Positions 1 through 8,825 of a DNA stretch of 20,669 bases are shown here, one piece after another. The stretch comes from Bacteroidota bacterium (lineage in GTDB: Bacteria > Bacteroidota > Bacteroidia > Bacteroidales > VadinHA17): NCBI GenBank assembly GCA_023430725.1, contig JAEYZD010000185.1, positions 1 through 20,669 on the forward strand. Reading direction: 5' to 3'. How positions within the stretch are numbered: position 1 is the stretch's first letter; each line of letters starts with the position of its first letter. The notes below the pieces were generated by a model. That model made no database searches. It saw only the letters and a list, made by a program, of their open reading frames with translations, and was not told the origin of the DNA. The translations under genes and the position numbers were made by a program.

Positions 1-653
1 CCTGCAATGAGCTGGCCAATCTCCCCGTGCCCCAGGTTTACAACACGTTTGAGAAGTATTACGAATTCTTCAGGGAGAGGAGGGACGGCCTCCGGGAATG
101 GGTCAATTACACACCCTATGAGAACAGGCTAATAGGTTCATTTATCATGCTTGATCAGCCTGACAGGGCACATGAGCTTATTGATTTCCTTCTTGATGAT
201 CAGCGTCCGCACAACTGGAACCACTGGGCCGAGGTGGTCTGGAGTGATCCGCGTCATCCCGGGTTCATCGGCGATATGCCTCACACCTGGTGCGGGAGTG
301 ATTTCATCAATTCTGTCAGGTCCATGTTCGTTTATGAAAACGAATATGACCAGACCCTCGTCATTGCCGCAGCACTGTACCGCGACTGGATTGATGCACC
401 CGGAGGAATGTCGGTCAGCAATTTGCCTACCTATTACGGAGACATATCCTATTCAGTCAGGAGGGAGGGAAATCAGTACCTGTTTAACATCACCGGAGAA
501 CTTGATCTGCCTGAGGGAGGCATCATAATCCGGAATTTCAACGACGGTGCCGTACCGTCAGGAGTGTCAGTGAACGGCAGGGAGGTGACAGGTTTCACCG
601 GTAAGGAGATTGGCATTGAGGAGGTCCCGGCCGAGGTGATAATACGTTATTAA
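1..653 (+). CDS. C-terminal part of a six-hairpin-type glycosidase-like protein (5' end outside window)
   Basis: The reading frame is open from base 3 to the TAA at 651-653, so only about the last 216 residues of a longer protein are present and no start codon should be assigned. A helical segment rich in Trp, His and aromatic residues (motifs NWNHWAEVVW, DMPHTWCGSDF) is followed by a C-terminal beta-rich tail of about 70 residues ending in EVIIRY. This combination resembles the end of an (alpha/alpha)6-barrel glycosidase-type protein with a C-terminal beta-sandwich, as found in many Bacteroidota sugar-use loci. I cannot assign a GH family from this fragment. It sits 20 bp before the sugar symporter on the same strand and is probably in one transcription unit with it. 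Whether it is exported cannot be judged without its N terminus. Confidence 0.6.
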   Translation, partial: CNELANLPVPQVYNTFEKYYEFFRERRDGLREWVNYTPYENRLIGSFIMLDQPDRAHELIDFLLDDQRPHNWNHWAEVVWSDPRHPGFIGDMPHTWCGSDFINSVRSMFVYENEYDQTLVIAAALYRDWIDAPGGMSVSNLPTYYGDISYSVRREGNQYLFNITGELDLPEGGIIIRNFNDGAVPSGVSVNGREVTGFTGKEIGIEEVPAEVIIRY

Positions 654-673
654 GAGTTCTTACACTTATTCTG

Positions 674-2746
674 ATGGAAGAGACGAAGACGAGTCACGGA
701 AAAGCGGTACAGGGATATGAGCGCATAACCTTCGGCCAGCTGGCAGCCTATTCAGCAGGAGGAATCATTCCGGTGGCTCTGTTCAACATTGCCGGTCAGC
801 TGGTGGGGCTGATGGGAAACATCAGCCTTGGCCTCAGTGCTTTCTGGTTAGGGCTCATAATGATCATTCCGCGGCTCTGGGACGCCTTCTCCGATCCCAT
901 AATCGGGCATCTCTCGGACAATACCCGCACAAGATTTGGCAGGCGCAGGCCATTTCTCCTTATCGGTGGAATAGCCGTAGCCGTGTTTTTTGTTGTCATG
1001 TGGTGGATCCCCAAGGGAGAGACGGTTCATGCACTCTTCCCGAGCGAGACAGGGTTCAGGAGTTTCCAGCTTTTCTATATCCTGTTTTCGCTGTTGCTGT
1101 TTTTCACCGCCACAACAATCTTCGAGATACCTCACGGTGCACTCGGGATGGAGATGACATCGGACCCGCACGAACGGACCCGCCTCTTCAGCGGCAAGAG
1201 TTTCGTGGGGAATCTCTTCGCCATGAGTACCCCTTGGCTCTTCGCCCTTGCCAATATGGAGGTGTTCCGGGGGCCGGGCGGCAATGAGGCTGACGGGATG
1301 CGTTACGTCTCACTGATGGTCGCGGCCATACTTATACCGCTCTCCTTCTGGTGGACTGCAAAGCTGAGGGAACCCGGCTTTGCCAGGGTTTCGAAGCAGG
1401 AGAAAACCCATTTCTGGAACGACATTAGGATTGTCGGCACCAACAGGAACTTCATCTACCTGGTGCTTACAATCTTCACTCTGGCGATGGGATTCAATTT
1501 TGTCAACCTGCTCGGTTCATACATTCCGATCTTCTACGTTTTTGGCGGTGACAAGGTGGCGGGAGCCCAGCTTCTTGGAATAAATGGCACCATATGGGCG
1601 GTCACCGGTGTACTTGCCGTATTCCCCCTCAACTGGATAAGTCCCCGGCTGGGCAAGAGGAACACCCTTATCATCTCAATGGTTCTCATGTCACTTGCCC
1701 AGCTCTCCAAAATTGTCTGCTATAATCCTGAACATCCATACCTGGTTATTATTCCGACGATCATGCTTTCGGCAGGGATGCTTTTCTTCTTCACTCTCGG
1801 TTCTTCGATGGTTGGCGATATCTGTGATGAGGATGAGCTTCGTACCGGTCACCGTACCGAAGGGAGCTATTACTCGATATACTGGTGGTTCATAAAACTC
1901 GGGACGGCATTCGCAAGTTTCGTAGCGGGGATACTGATCACACTCACCCTCTTTGACGAGACGCAGGTCACCCGGGTTGACGGTCTGCAGGGAAGTGTCC
2001 GTGACATGCAGGCAAAGGTGACATACTGGAAGGGATACACGGGAAAAGCTGATGAAGCCGGGGTGTGGATGAAGAACGCACAGTCACAGGCCGCCGATGC
2101 GCTGAAGGAATCAAGGGACTACCTTGTATACCTTGAAAATGAGATTGTCAAGAAGCCCTCAAGAAAGAATATCTTCACTGCGGATATTGAAGCACAGCGA
2201 AAGAATGTGCTTATGAATGCAACTGCTGTCACAAGGGAGAACATTGTTGCGCTGGGAAGACACGGTGAATCTCTTGCCTCTGCCGGTAATTCTGTGTCTG
2301 CGGCAGTCAGTGACAGTCTTATACGGGCCACGGTGCCGTTGATAATGCAGTCAAAGATGACCAGGGCGAGGATCAGTTCCTCTGACCTGCTGGTTCATCT
2401 CCGTACCAGGTCAAATGAACAGCAGAAAAGCCGTGCACATACCGAACACCTCATAGGAAGTGTGGCGGAGATGAACAATATGATTTATGCACTGGAGCCC
2501 TCGTCCCCACTTGAAGTTCTTGAAGCCGGCCTTGCACCAATCGTCGGGGGTATAGAACCGCTCAAGAAGCAGTCGCCATACACACTCCTGATGATGCGTG
2601 TTGTTGAGATTGGATTGCCGGTTCTCCTGTGTCTTCTTGCGCTTGCCTTTGCATTCCGTTACGCACTTACAGAGAAGAGGACGCTGGAGATAAAGGAGCT
2701 TCTGAGGACTAAAAGAGGAGAGGCGGCTGCAAGGGAGGGAAACTGA
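674..2746 (+). CDS. GPH-family (MelB-like) sugar:cation symporter with a ~207-residue insertion before the last helix
   Basis: This is a 690-residue MFS-fold transporter of the glycoside-pentoside-hexuronide:cation symporter family, expected in the inner membrane and importing a sugar with H+ or Na+. The family motif after TM2 is clear: two Asp in DAFSDPIIGHL (D70 and D74), comparable with the cation-site Asp pair of MelB, followed by the basic segment RTRFGRRRPF. Eleven hydrophobic segments run to about residue 427. The family normally has only a short loop before the segment resembling QTPE and the final helix. Here about 207 residues (428-634), polar and mostly helix-like, separate them, and the last helix spans about 637-667. 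In the usual MFS topology this loop faces the periplasm. The reading frame is continuous, so the insertion is not a frameshift. The gene lies 20 bp after the glycosidase-like fragment and 34 bp before the GH35 gene, suggesting one operon. The substrate is inferred from neighbours only. Confidence 0.88.
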   Translation: MEETKTSHGKAVQGYERITFGQLAAYSAGGIIPVALFNIAGQLVGLMGNISLGLSAFWLGLIMIIPRLWDAFSDPIIGHLSDNTRTRFGRRRPFLLIGGIAVAVFFVVMWWIPKGETVHALFPSETGFRSFQLFYILFSLLLFFTATTIFEIPHGALGMEMTSDPHERTRLFSGKSFVGNLFAMSTPWLFALANMEVFRGPGGNEADGMRYVSLMVAAILIPLSFWWTAKLREPGFARVSKQEKTHFWNDIRIVGTNRNFIYLVLTIFTLAMGFNFVNLLGSYIPIFYVFGGDKVAGAQLLGINGTIWAVTGVLAVFPLNWISPRLGKRNTLIISMVLMSLAQLSKIVCYNPEHPYLVIIPTIMLSAGMLFFFTLGSSMVGDICDEDELRTGHRTEGSYYSIYWWFIKLGTAFASFVAGILITLTLFDETQVTRVDGLQGSVRDMQAKVTYWKGYTGKADEAGVWMKNAQSQAADALKESRDYLVYLENEIVKKPSRKNIFTADIEAQRKNVLMNATAVTRENIVALGRHGESLASAGNSVSAAVSDSLIRATVPLIMQSKMTRARISSSDLLVHLRTRSNEQQKSRAHTEHLIGSVAEMNNMIYALEPSSPLEVLEAGLAPIVGGIEPLKKQSPYTLLMMRVVEIGLPVLLCLLALAFAFRYALTEKRTLEIKELLRTKRGEAAAREGN

Positions 2747-2780
2747 GAATACAAAGTCTATTGGATACAAAATTCGTGAG

Positions 2781-5213
2781 ATGACATTCAGCATTAAGGA
2801 TAACAATTTCTGTCTTGACGGGAAACATATCTTTCTGAATTCCGGAGAGATACACTATTTCAGGATCAAGCGCGGGCTGTGGGACAGGCACCTGGACGAG
2901 GCTGTGAGCGCGGGTCTGAAGGCGGTGAGCACATATGTTCCATGGGCATGGCACGAGGAGGAGGAGGGTGTTTTTGATTTTGATGGTACGTCATGCCCCG
3001 AAAAGGATCTGAACGGCTGGCTGCGCAAGTGCAGGGAGCATGGCCTTCATGCCATAGTCAAGCCCGGTCCCTTCATCCTTGCCGAATTCAGGGGTGCAGG
3101 GCTCCCCGACTGGTTTCTCGAAAGATACGGAGATGCGGTGCGCATGCACACACGAAGCGGTTCGAGGGTGATGAGTGACGGCGTCAGCCTGTTCAACCGC
3201 GATTACCTCGGGAAGGTGAGGCTCTGGTATGACCAGGTCTTGCCCGTAATCCGGCAACATGAGTTGCAGGCAGGCGGTCCCGTGATAATGATGCAGGTCT
3301 GCAATGAGATAGGCGTCTTCTCATGGCTGTCGCGGCAGGCTGACTATGGGAATGAGGTGAGGAACAGGTTTATCAGATGGGTCTCGGAAAAGTATAAGAA
3401 TATTACTGAGGTTAACAGGCTATGGGGCACGGCTTATGGCAGTAATGATGAGATTGAGCTGCCCCCTGACGGGCGTGACCCTTATGCCTCACCGGCTGAC
3501 CGTGGTCGTGACAATGCATGGCACAGCTTCTGGAGAAGCTATTACGGCGATTATCTCCGGATGCTTACCGCGATGATAAGGGAGCAGGGTATCACAGTGC
3601 CACTTTACCATAACCTCCCGGGATGGATCTACGGCAACGGGTACGAGTTCCCGGTGAATATTACAATGTATGAAGATCTCTTCAGGGGCAGGAGCGAGAT
3701 CATCTTCGGCGTTGACCATATCCCCGAGTTTGTCTCATACAGGAACCTGCATGACGACAGGATCATCAATGACATAACCCTTGCGATGCAGGGTGGAGGT
3801 CCGCTTTTTGCGGCAGAGTTCCAGAGCGGCTCCCGTGAGTACCATGTGGTGACAAATCCACGCGAGATGGAGCTGTTCTACAAGGCAAGCATAGCCAACG
3901 GGCTGAAGGGATGGAACTTCTACATGTTTTCCCAGGGCCGGAATGTCAGCCGCAGGGGCTACTCCGGTGACACCTTCTACTGGTTCACTCCGCTCGATGC
4001 CGATGGCAGGCGTAGCAGCGCCTGGCCTGCTGTTGAAAAGATGAGCCGCCTGACTGAGGTGTCAGGCGATATCATTGTCAATTCCGGGCGCCGGGCTGAG
4101 GTCTGTGTGCTGTTCTATTCACACTGGTACGCCACTGAGCTTGAGCGGCCGGCAGAAAAGGATGCAGGACTGACATATATTCCCTCGGCTGTCAGGCGAC
4201 CGGCATATTTTGACGGCCTCCTGAAGGCACTTCAGGTGCTGAATATAGATTATGACATGGTTGACCTTGGGAATGCCTCGCCTGAATCACTTGCACGGTA
4301 CAGCCAGATATGGGTCTTTGCGACCGACGAGATGGATGCACCGGCACAGTCAGCCGTTGCCGGCTATATAACCGGCGGAGGCAATGCGGTTATCTATCCT
4401 TACCTTCCTGACCGCGAGACATCGCAGAAACCCTGTATGCTTCTCCGTAACGTTATCGGAGTCGCTCCGTCAGGTACCGAGACAATCGATTCACCGCTCA
4501 TCGACCTGTATGATCTTCATGATATCAAGTGCAGCAATCCGCAGGTTGTATTCGCTACTGAAACCCTTGCAGATGCTGAAATCATCGCCCGTACAATAAG
4601 TGGTACTCCGTGCGGCTTTGAGAAGAGTGTAGGAAAAGGGAGGGTAACATTTATCGGGACATGGGCCGGATTTGACACTGAGGCACACAGGTTGTTTTAC
4701 GGGAAGTTGCTTGAGAGATCGGGAGCAAGGCTTCGTAATGCCACTTCTGACAACGGATTCATAATTGCACGGGAGAGGTTCACCGCTGACGGCCGGGGAC
4801 TGCTTTTTGCTGCAAACTATTACAACGAGGAGCTGAGCGGAGGTGTGACATATACTCATCCTGCAACAGGTGAGTCAGTCAGTCTGCCTCTGGGCGGCGG
4901 AGAGATATTATGGCCTCCGTTGAGGGCAATACTGACCCCTCTGTGCCTTCAACTGGAAGAAGGGTTGACAATGCTCCATACAACCTCCGATCTTCTCTCC
5001 GTCAGGAAAGAAGGCAGTGAGATCATCCTGACCCTCAGCGGCGACCGTGATCTCCCGGGAGAGACCGTCCTTGAGGGACCCGGAACAGTAAGACTAAGCG
5101 TTGAGGAGACCAGCGGCAGAGCGGTGGGAATCAATCTGATCCGTGGGCGAAAGGTGATAACATACAATCATGTACACGGTGAGGAAACAGTGCTCAGAAT
5201 AACTGTTGGTTAA
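2781..5213 (+). CDS. GH35-family protein (annotated type: beta-galactosidase; possibly beta-1,2-glucoside-active)
   Basis: The 810-residue product has a GH35 TIM-barrel N-terminal domain (about 1-390). It shows the FLNSGEIHYFR strand, TYVPWAWHEEEEG, and KPGPFILAEFRGAGLP with A101-E102 matching the substrate-binding Ala-Glu of the family. The acid/base Glu is probably E176 in QVCNEIG, and E346 in AAEFQSG is a candidate nucleophile. A middle domain of about residues 430-640 resembles the flavodoxin-like trimerisation domain of GH42/GH35-type enzymes (VLFYSHWYATE), and beta-rich domains follow. There is no signal peptide, so it should act in the cytoplasm on imported oligosaccharides. The usual GH35 motif is QVENEYG; here Cys and Ile replace the first Glu and the Tyr. 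Known GH35 enzymes are mostly beta-galactosidases, but a GH35 protein of Ignavibacterium album (IALB_1185) was reported to act on beta-1,2-glucooligosaccharides. The GH94 neighbour makes that activity worth considering. Family call is firm, substrate is not. Confidence 0.85.
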   Translation: MTFSIKDNNFCLDGKHIFLNSGEIHYFRIKRGLWDRHLDEAVSAGLKAVSTYVPWAWHEEEEGVFDFDGTSCPEKDLNGWLRKCREHGLHAIVKPGPFILAEFRGAGLPDWFLERYGDAVRMHTRSGSRVMSDGVSLFNRDYLGKVRLWYDQVLPVIRQHELQAGGPVIMMQVCNEIGVFSWLSRQADYGNEVRNRFIRWVSEKYKNITEVNRLWGTAYGSNDEIELPPDGRDPYASPADRGRDNAWHSFWRSYYGDYLRMLTAMIREQGITVPLYHNLPGWIYGNGYEFPVNITMYEDLFRGRSEIIFGVDHIPEFVSYRNLHDDRIINDITLAMQGGGPLFAAEFQSGSREYHVVTNPREMELFYKASIANGLKGWNFYMFSQGRNVSRRGYSGDTFYWFTPLDADGRRSSAWPAVEKMSRLTEVSGDIIVNSGRRAEVCVLFYSHWYATELERPAEKDAGLTYIPSAVRRPAYFDGLLKALQVLNIDYDMVDLGNASPESLARYSQIWVFATDEMDAPAQSAVAGYITGGGNAVIYPYLPDRETSQKPCMLLRNVIGVAPSGTETIDSPLIDLYDLHDIKCSNPQVVFATETLADAEIIARTISGTPCGFEKSVGKGRVTFIGTWAGFDTEAHRLFYGKLLERSGARLRNATSDNGFIIARERFTADGRGLLFAANYYNEELSGGVTYTHPATGESVSLPLGGGEILWPPLRAILTPLCLQLEEGLTMLHTTSDLLSVRKEGSEIILTLSGDRDLPGETVLEGPGTVRLSVEETSGRAVGINLIRGRKVITYNHVHGEETVLRITVG

Positions 5214-5249
5214 GCGGTTATAAGGGACAGGACCGTCAAATAGAGACTG

Positions 5250-5280
5250 TTTGAATCGGAACAGGAGAACCATTCTTTTG
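5250..5280 (+). promoter_or_regulatory. Candidate Bacteroidota-type promoter for the GH94 gene
   Basis: TTTG at 5250-5253 is followed after 19 bp by TTCTTTTG at 5273-5280, which matches the Bacteroidota -7 consensus TAnnTTTG at 5 of its 6 fixed positions. Transcription would start near 5287, about 19 nt before the ATG at 5306. It lies in the 92-bp gap between the GH35 and GH94 genes, the longest gap inside the sugar cluster. It could let the phosphorylase be transcribed separately. Confidence 0.4.
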
Positions 5281-5305
5281 AATACAGGAAAAACAGAAAC
5301 AGGAT

Positions 5306-8300
5306 ATGAAGATCAGCAACAGGGCAGGACTGACGGTTGAGTTTCTTGAGAACGGGGCAATATCCTGCATCTCTACAGATACGGTTATGATTAGCCTCCG
5401 CCGGGCGACTGTTCATACCGGGGCATATGCCGGAGTATGGCTGCGGAAGAGGGGTGCGGAAATTGAACATCGGGCTCTCTCAGGTCCCGGGAGTGACAGT
5501 TTCTTCCGTGTGGAGAATGAAAGTTATATCGCAGCCGGAAGGTGGAATGGTATCGGATACATCTGCAGCCTGAGTCTTTCAGATAAAACCCTTAGCTGGG
5601 AATGGAAAATTGACCTTCAGAACAACAGCAGCAGCGAAGTTGAGCTTGATCTTGTCAGTCTGCAGGACGCAGGATTGAAGGCCCATTCCCGGGGGCTTGT
5701 AAATGAGTACTATGTGAGTCAGTATACGGAGCGAAGGATACTTGATGACCCCGCTGCAGGGAAGGTGGTCTGTTGCCGTCAGAACATGAAGGAATCGGGT
5801 GGCTGGCCGTGGCTGATGATGGCCTCTTTAGGCCGAGCCTCTTCAGCCTGTACGGACGGGATGCAGTTTTACGGTATAAGTTACAGGGCCACCGGTATTC
5901 CGGAAGGATTGCTTGCCGGGGACCTGGGAGGTGAATATGCCGGGGAGTCGTCAGTCATTGCACTTCAGGAGGAGCCTTTTTTACTCCCGGCAGGAGGCAC
6001 AAGGAGAGTCAGGTTCGTGACCACCTTTCTGCATAATCATCCGCCGGCCACCTCGGAGGCGGACCTCGACAGGCTGATGGGGCTGACAATGGAGTTCAGC
6101 CATGACCACGCCGGGGATGATATGCTTTTGCAGGATGAGGAGCTCATCAAACAGTTAACCGGGGCTGATGCATTATCCGCTCATGGTGTTTTGACCGGGC
6201 CCGGCGCTTTATCCGGACTTGATGTTTCATCCAGATTGAAAGGATTCAAAAAGCCGGAGACCGGCCTGTTCAGCCTTCCGTATATGCTTCAGGCGGAGGA
6301 GCTTACCGGGACGGAGATTGAGACACATTTCCCGGGACCACGCAGGTATGCCGAATCTTCGGGAGACATGCCGCTCTCCTTTTTCTACGGCCGTAACCTT
6401 CATGTTATGCTAAGGGGGAAGGAGTTGCTGGCTGACAGGCCCCACGGTCATATCATGCACACAATGTCTCACATGGTGCCGGATGAATCAGTCATGTCAA
6501 CAACGGCGTTTGCCTTTGGAGTTTTCAACTCTCATATCACCCAGGGCAATACAAATTTCAACACACTCCTTTCGGTATGTAACAGCCAGTTCAACATCAA
6601 CCCTGTATCCGGACAGAGGATCTTTGTCGTGTCAGGCGGACGGCGTATGCTTCTCGGTGTGCCGTCGGCCTTTGAGATGGGGCTGAACCATTGCAGATGG
6701 CTCTACCGTTATGGTTGCAGCCTCTGGCAGGTGCGTACCTGGACCTCCGGCAGAACGCCGCAGATAAACATGGATTTCAGGGTTCTGGAGGGTGACCCAG
6801 TGGGGCTGGTTGTGACACATGATTTTGATGAGCTGAATGGCTGGATTATCAGGCCTGACCTGATTGTCGGTGAGTATGTGGCGCTGCCCGCTGCCGGAAG
6901 CATGATCAGCCGGAAGTTTCCGGATGCCCGGTTTAGGATCACCGTACAGTTTTCCGGCAGCATATACCGGGCTGGAGGTAACGGGCATGCCGGAAATGAA
7001 CAGAATCTGAACGGCAGTCAGCTTTTTACAGTCGAGACAGAGCCGCTCTCACGTTTCAGTATGAGTTTCACGGGTTGTGTCCCGGCCGGTTTTGAACCGA
7101 TCCTCTTTACCGATGCTGAAAAGCAGTTTGCTTCAGATTCCGGTGAAGCGGAAGAGGAGTGGAAGGAGATGAGCCGTGCACTCTCACTCGACAGCGCCGA
7201 TGAGGATATCAGAGCAATTTCTGAGATTCTCCCGTGGTTCGGGATGAATGCAGTAACCCATTTTCTTACTCCATACGGCCTTGAGCAGTTCAGCGGCGCC
7301 GCATGGGGAACCCGCGATGTCTCCCAGGGTCCTGTTGAGCTGCTGGTTTCCATGGGCAGGTATGAGGAGGCAAAGGAAGTATTAAGTGTAATTTTTTCCA
7401 ACCAGGAGACTGACGGCGGATGGCCTCAATGGTGGATGTTTGACAGCTATAATGAAATCCGGGCCGACAGTGCGCACGGAGACGTTGTATACTGGTGCAT
7501 CATTGCCGTTTGCAGTTATATCAGGGCAACAGGTGACATCGGATTTCTTGATGATAATCTCCCTTATCATCAATCGGATAAAGCAGCGCAGAGACAGGTC
7601 AGTCCACTCAGAGAGCATATTGACCGTCTGGTTAAAAAAGTGACGGAATCGTTTGTTGCCGGCAAGTCCCTTGTACGTTACGGAGGTGGAGACTGGAATG
7701 ACTCACTGCAGCCTGTCAGCAGGGACCTGGCAGACCGGCTGATCTCATCGTGGACTGTTGAGATGAATTTCCAGGCATTCAGTCAGTATGCAGAGGTCTG
7801 CAGCAAGGCGGGAGATGCTGATCGCGCAGAGGAGATGAACCGGTTATGCGGAATGATCAGGTCAGATTTCAACCGGCACCTGGTCAGAGACGGTGTTGTG
7901 GCGGGGTACGGCCTTGCCGGTCATGACGGCACCATATCCCTTCTTCTTCATCCTTCTGACACTGTGACAGGCATCAGATACAGCCTTCTTCCGATGGAAC
8001 GAGGTATTGTCAGCGGCATCTTCACACAGGAGCAGGCAACATATCACCTCGGACTGATCGGCAGGTACCTCACGGGTCCGGACGGTGCCCGACTGATGGA
8101 TCGCCCGCTTAAATACAGCGGTGGCATCGAAAAGCTGTTCCGCAGGGCTGAGAGCAGCACCTTCTTCGGCAGGGAGATAGGGCTGATGTATGTGCATGAA
8201 CACATTCGCTATGCGGAAGCACTTGCACGCACCGGACGGGCAAATGAGTTTGTGCAGGCCTTGAGGAAGGCAATTCCTGTTGGGTATGCAGAAAAGGTTC

Positions 8301-8764
8301 CCTGTTCGGATGTGCGGCAGTCCAACTGCTATTACAGCAGCTCAGACGCCATATTTGAGACCCGTTACCAGGCTGACGAACTTTATCATGAGATAATTGA
8401 GGGCAGTGTTACCCTGAGAGGCGGCTGGCGTGTATATTCCAGCGGTCCGGGAATATATGCCGGGATCATAATGACGCATCTCCTCGGCATCCGGAGGGAA
8501 TGGGGCAGGCTGACAATTGATCCGGTAATGCCGGCATCGTTTGACGGGCTTGAAGCTTCAATGATAATTTACGGACGGCCCGTGACCTTTGTCTACACTG
8601 TCAGGGAGGGGAGCAGCGGGCCGAAACGGATAAGTGTCAACGGAAAGGATATTGAATTCACACCTGTTGAAAACCGGTACCGGGCGGGGGGCGTGGCGCT
8701 GGATGAGACTCTCTTCACAGGCATGCTGCCAGAAACCGAAAACAGGATTGAGATATACCTCTGA
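5306..8764 (+). CDS. GH94 glycoside phosphorylase, 1,2-beta-oligoglucan phosphorylase-like
   Basis: The 1152-residue protein has the size and layout of 1,2-beta-oligoglucan phosphorylases (SOGP, about 1090 residues in Listeria) rather than the roughly 800 residues of cellobiose or chitobiose phosphorylases. Such enzymes cleave beta-1,2-glucooligosaccharides with phosphate, releasing alpha-glucose 1-phosphate. An N-terminal beta-sandwich region (with NEYYVSQYTE and VVCCRQN) precedes an (alpha/alpha)6 catalytic domain from about residue 620. Recognisable GH94 segments are AAWGTRDVSQGPVE (W667, R670, D671), ETDGGWPQWWMFD, and GGDWNDSL with D796 and D799 in the catalytic-acid segment. SSGPG at 1045-1049 lies where other GH94 enzymes have a phosphate-binding Gly-Thr/Ser loop, followed by the typical LLGIRREWG. 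There is no signal peptide, so it is cytoplasmic. With the symporter and GH35 gene it suggests energy-saving breakdown of imported oligosaccharides. GH94 membership is firm; the beta-1,2 specificity rests on length and N-terminal resemblance recalled from the family. Confidence 0.85.
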   Translation: MKISNRAGLTVEFLENGAISCISTDTVMISLRRATVHTGAYAGVWLRKRGAEIEHRALSGPGSDSFFRVENESYIAAGRWNGIGYICSLSLSDKTLSWEWKIDLQNNSSSEVELDLVSLQDAGLKAHSRGLVNEYYVSQYTERRILDDPAAGKVVCCRQNMKESGGWPWLMMASLGRASSACTDGMQFYGISYRATGIPEGLLAGDLGGEYAGESSVIALQEEPFLLPAGGTRRVRFVTTFLHNHPPATSEADLDRLMGLTMEFSHDHAGDDMLLQDEELIKQLTGADALSAHGVLTGPGALSGLDVSSRLKGFKKPETGLFSLPYMLQAEELTGTEIETHFPGPRRYAESSGDMPLSFFYGRNLHVMLRGKELLADRPHGHIMHTMSHMVPDESVMSTTAFAFGVFNSHITQGNTNFNTLLSVCNSQFNINPVSGQRIFVVSGGRRMLLGVPSAFEMGLNHCRWLYRYGCSLWQVRTWTSGRTPQINMDFRVLEGDPVGLVVTHDFDELNGWIIRPDLIVGEYVALPAAGSMISRKFPDARFRITVQFSGSIYRAGGNGHAGNEQNLNGSQLFTVETEPLSRFSMSFTGCVPAGFEPILFTDAEKQFASDSGEAEEEWKEMSRALSLDSADEDIRAISEILPWFGMNAVTHFLTPYGLEQFSGAAWGTRDVSQGPVELLVSMGRYEEAKEVLSVIFSNQETDGGWPQWWMFDSYNEIRADSAHGDVVYWCIIAVCSYIRATGDIGFLDDNLPYHQSDKAAQRQVSPLREHIDRLVKKVTESFVAGKSLVRYGGGDWNDSLQPVSRDLADRLISSWTVEMNFQAFSQYAEVCSKAGDADRAEEMNRLCGMIRSDFNRHLVRDGVVAGYGLAGHDGTISLLLHPSDTVTGIRYSLLPMERGIVSGIFTQEQATYHLGLIGRYLTGPDGARLMDRPLKYSGGIEKLFRRAESSTFFGREIGLMYVHEHIRYAEALARTGRANEFVQALRKAIPVGYAEKVPCSDVRQSNCYYSSSDAIFETRYQADELYHEIIEGSVTLRGGWRVYSSGPGIYAGIIMTHLLGIRREWGRLTIDPVMPASFDGLEASMIIYGRPVTFVYTVREGSSGPKRISVNGKDIEFTPVENRYRAGGVALDETLFTGMLPETENRIEIYL

Positions 8765-8767
8765 GGT

Positions 8768-8810
8768 CACAACTTTTTCCTATATTTACAACTGGTAACA
8801 GGAAGTTGTG
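8768..8810. promoter_or_regulatory. Promoter/operator candidate upstream of the trans-membrane regulator
   Basis: In the 61-bp gap before the regulator gene, CACAACTT (8768-8775) and AAGTTGTG (8803-8810) form a perfect 8-bp inverted repeat. A third ACAACT at 8788-8793 repeats the same core. Between the arms lies TATATTTA (8781-8788), one mismatch from the fixed positions of the -7 element TAnnTTTG, but no TTTG stands at the expected -33 distance. A weak -33 with repeated half-sites around the -7 would fit a regulated promoter. The function is inferred. Confidence 0.3.
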
Positions 8811-8825
8811 TAACATCGGGGACTC

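Noticed and set aside
1955..2575. Separate gene or frameshift inside the GPH symporter
   Set aside because: One frame continues through the segment and into a normal last helix; no stop or start arrangement suggests an independent gene.
2781..5213. GH42 beta-galactosidase
   Set aside because: The middle domain is GH42-like, but the N-terminal motifs (SGEIHYFR, KPGPFILAEF, QVCNEIG) are those of GH35.
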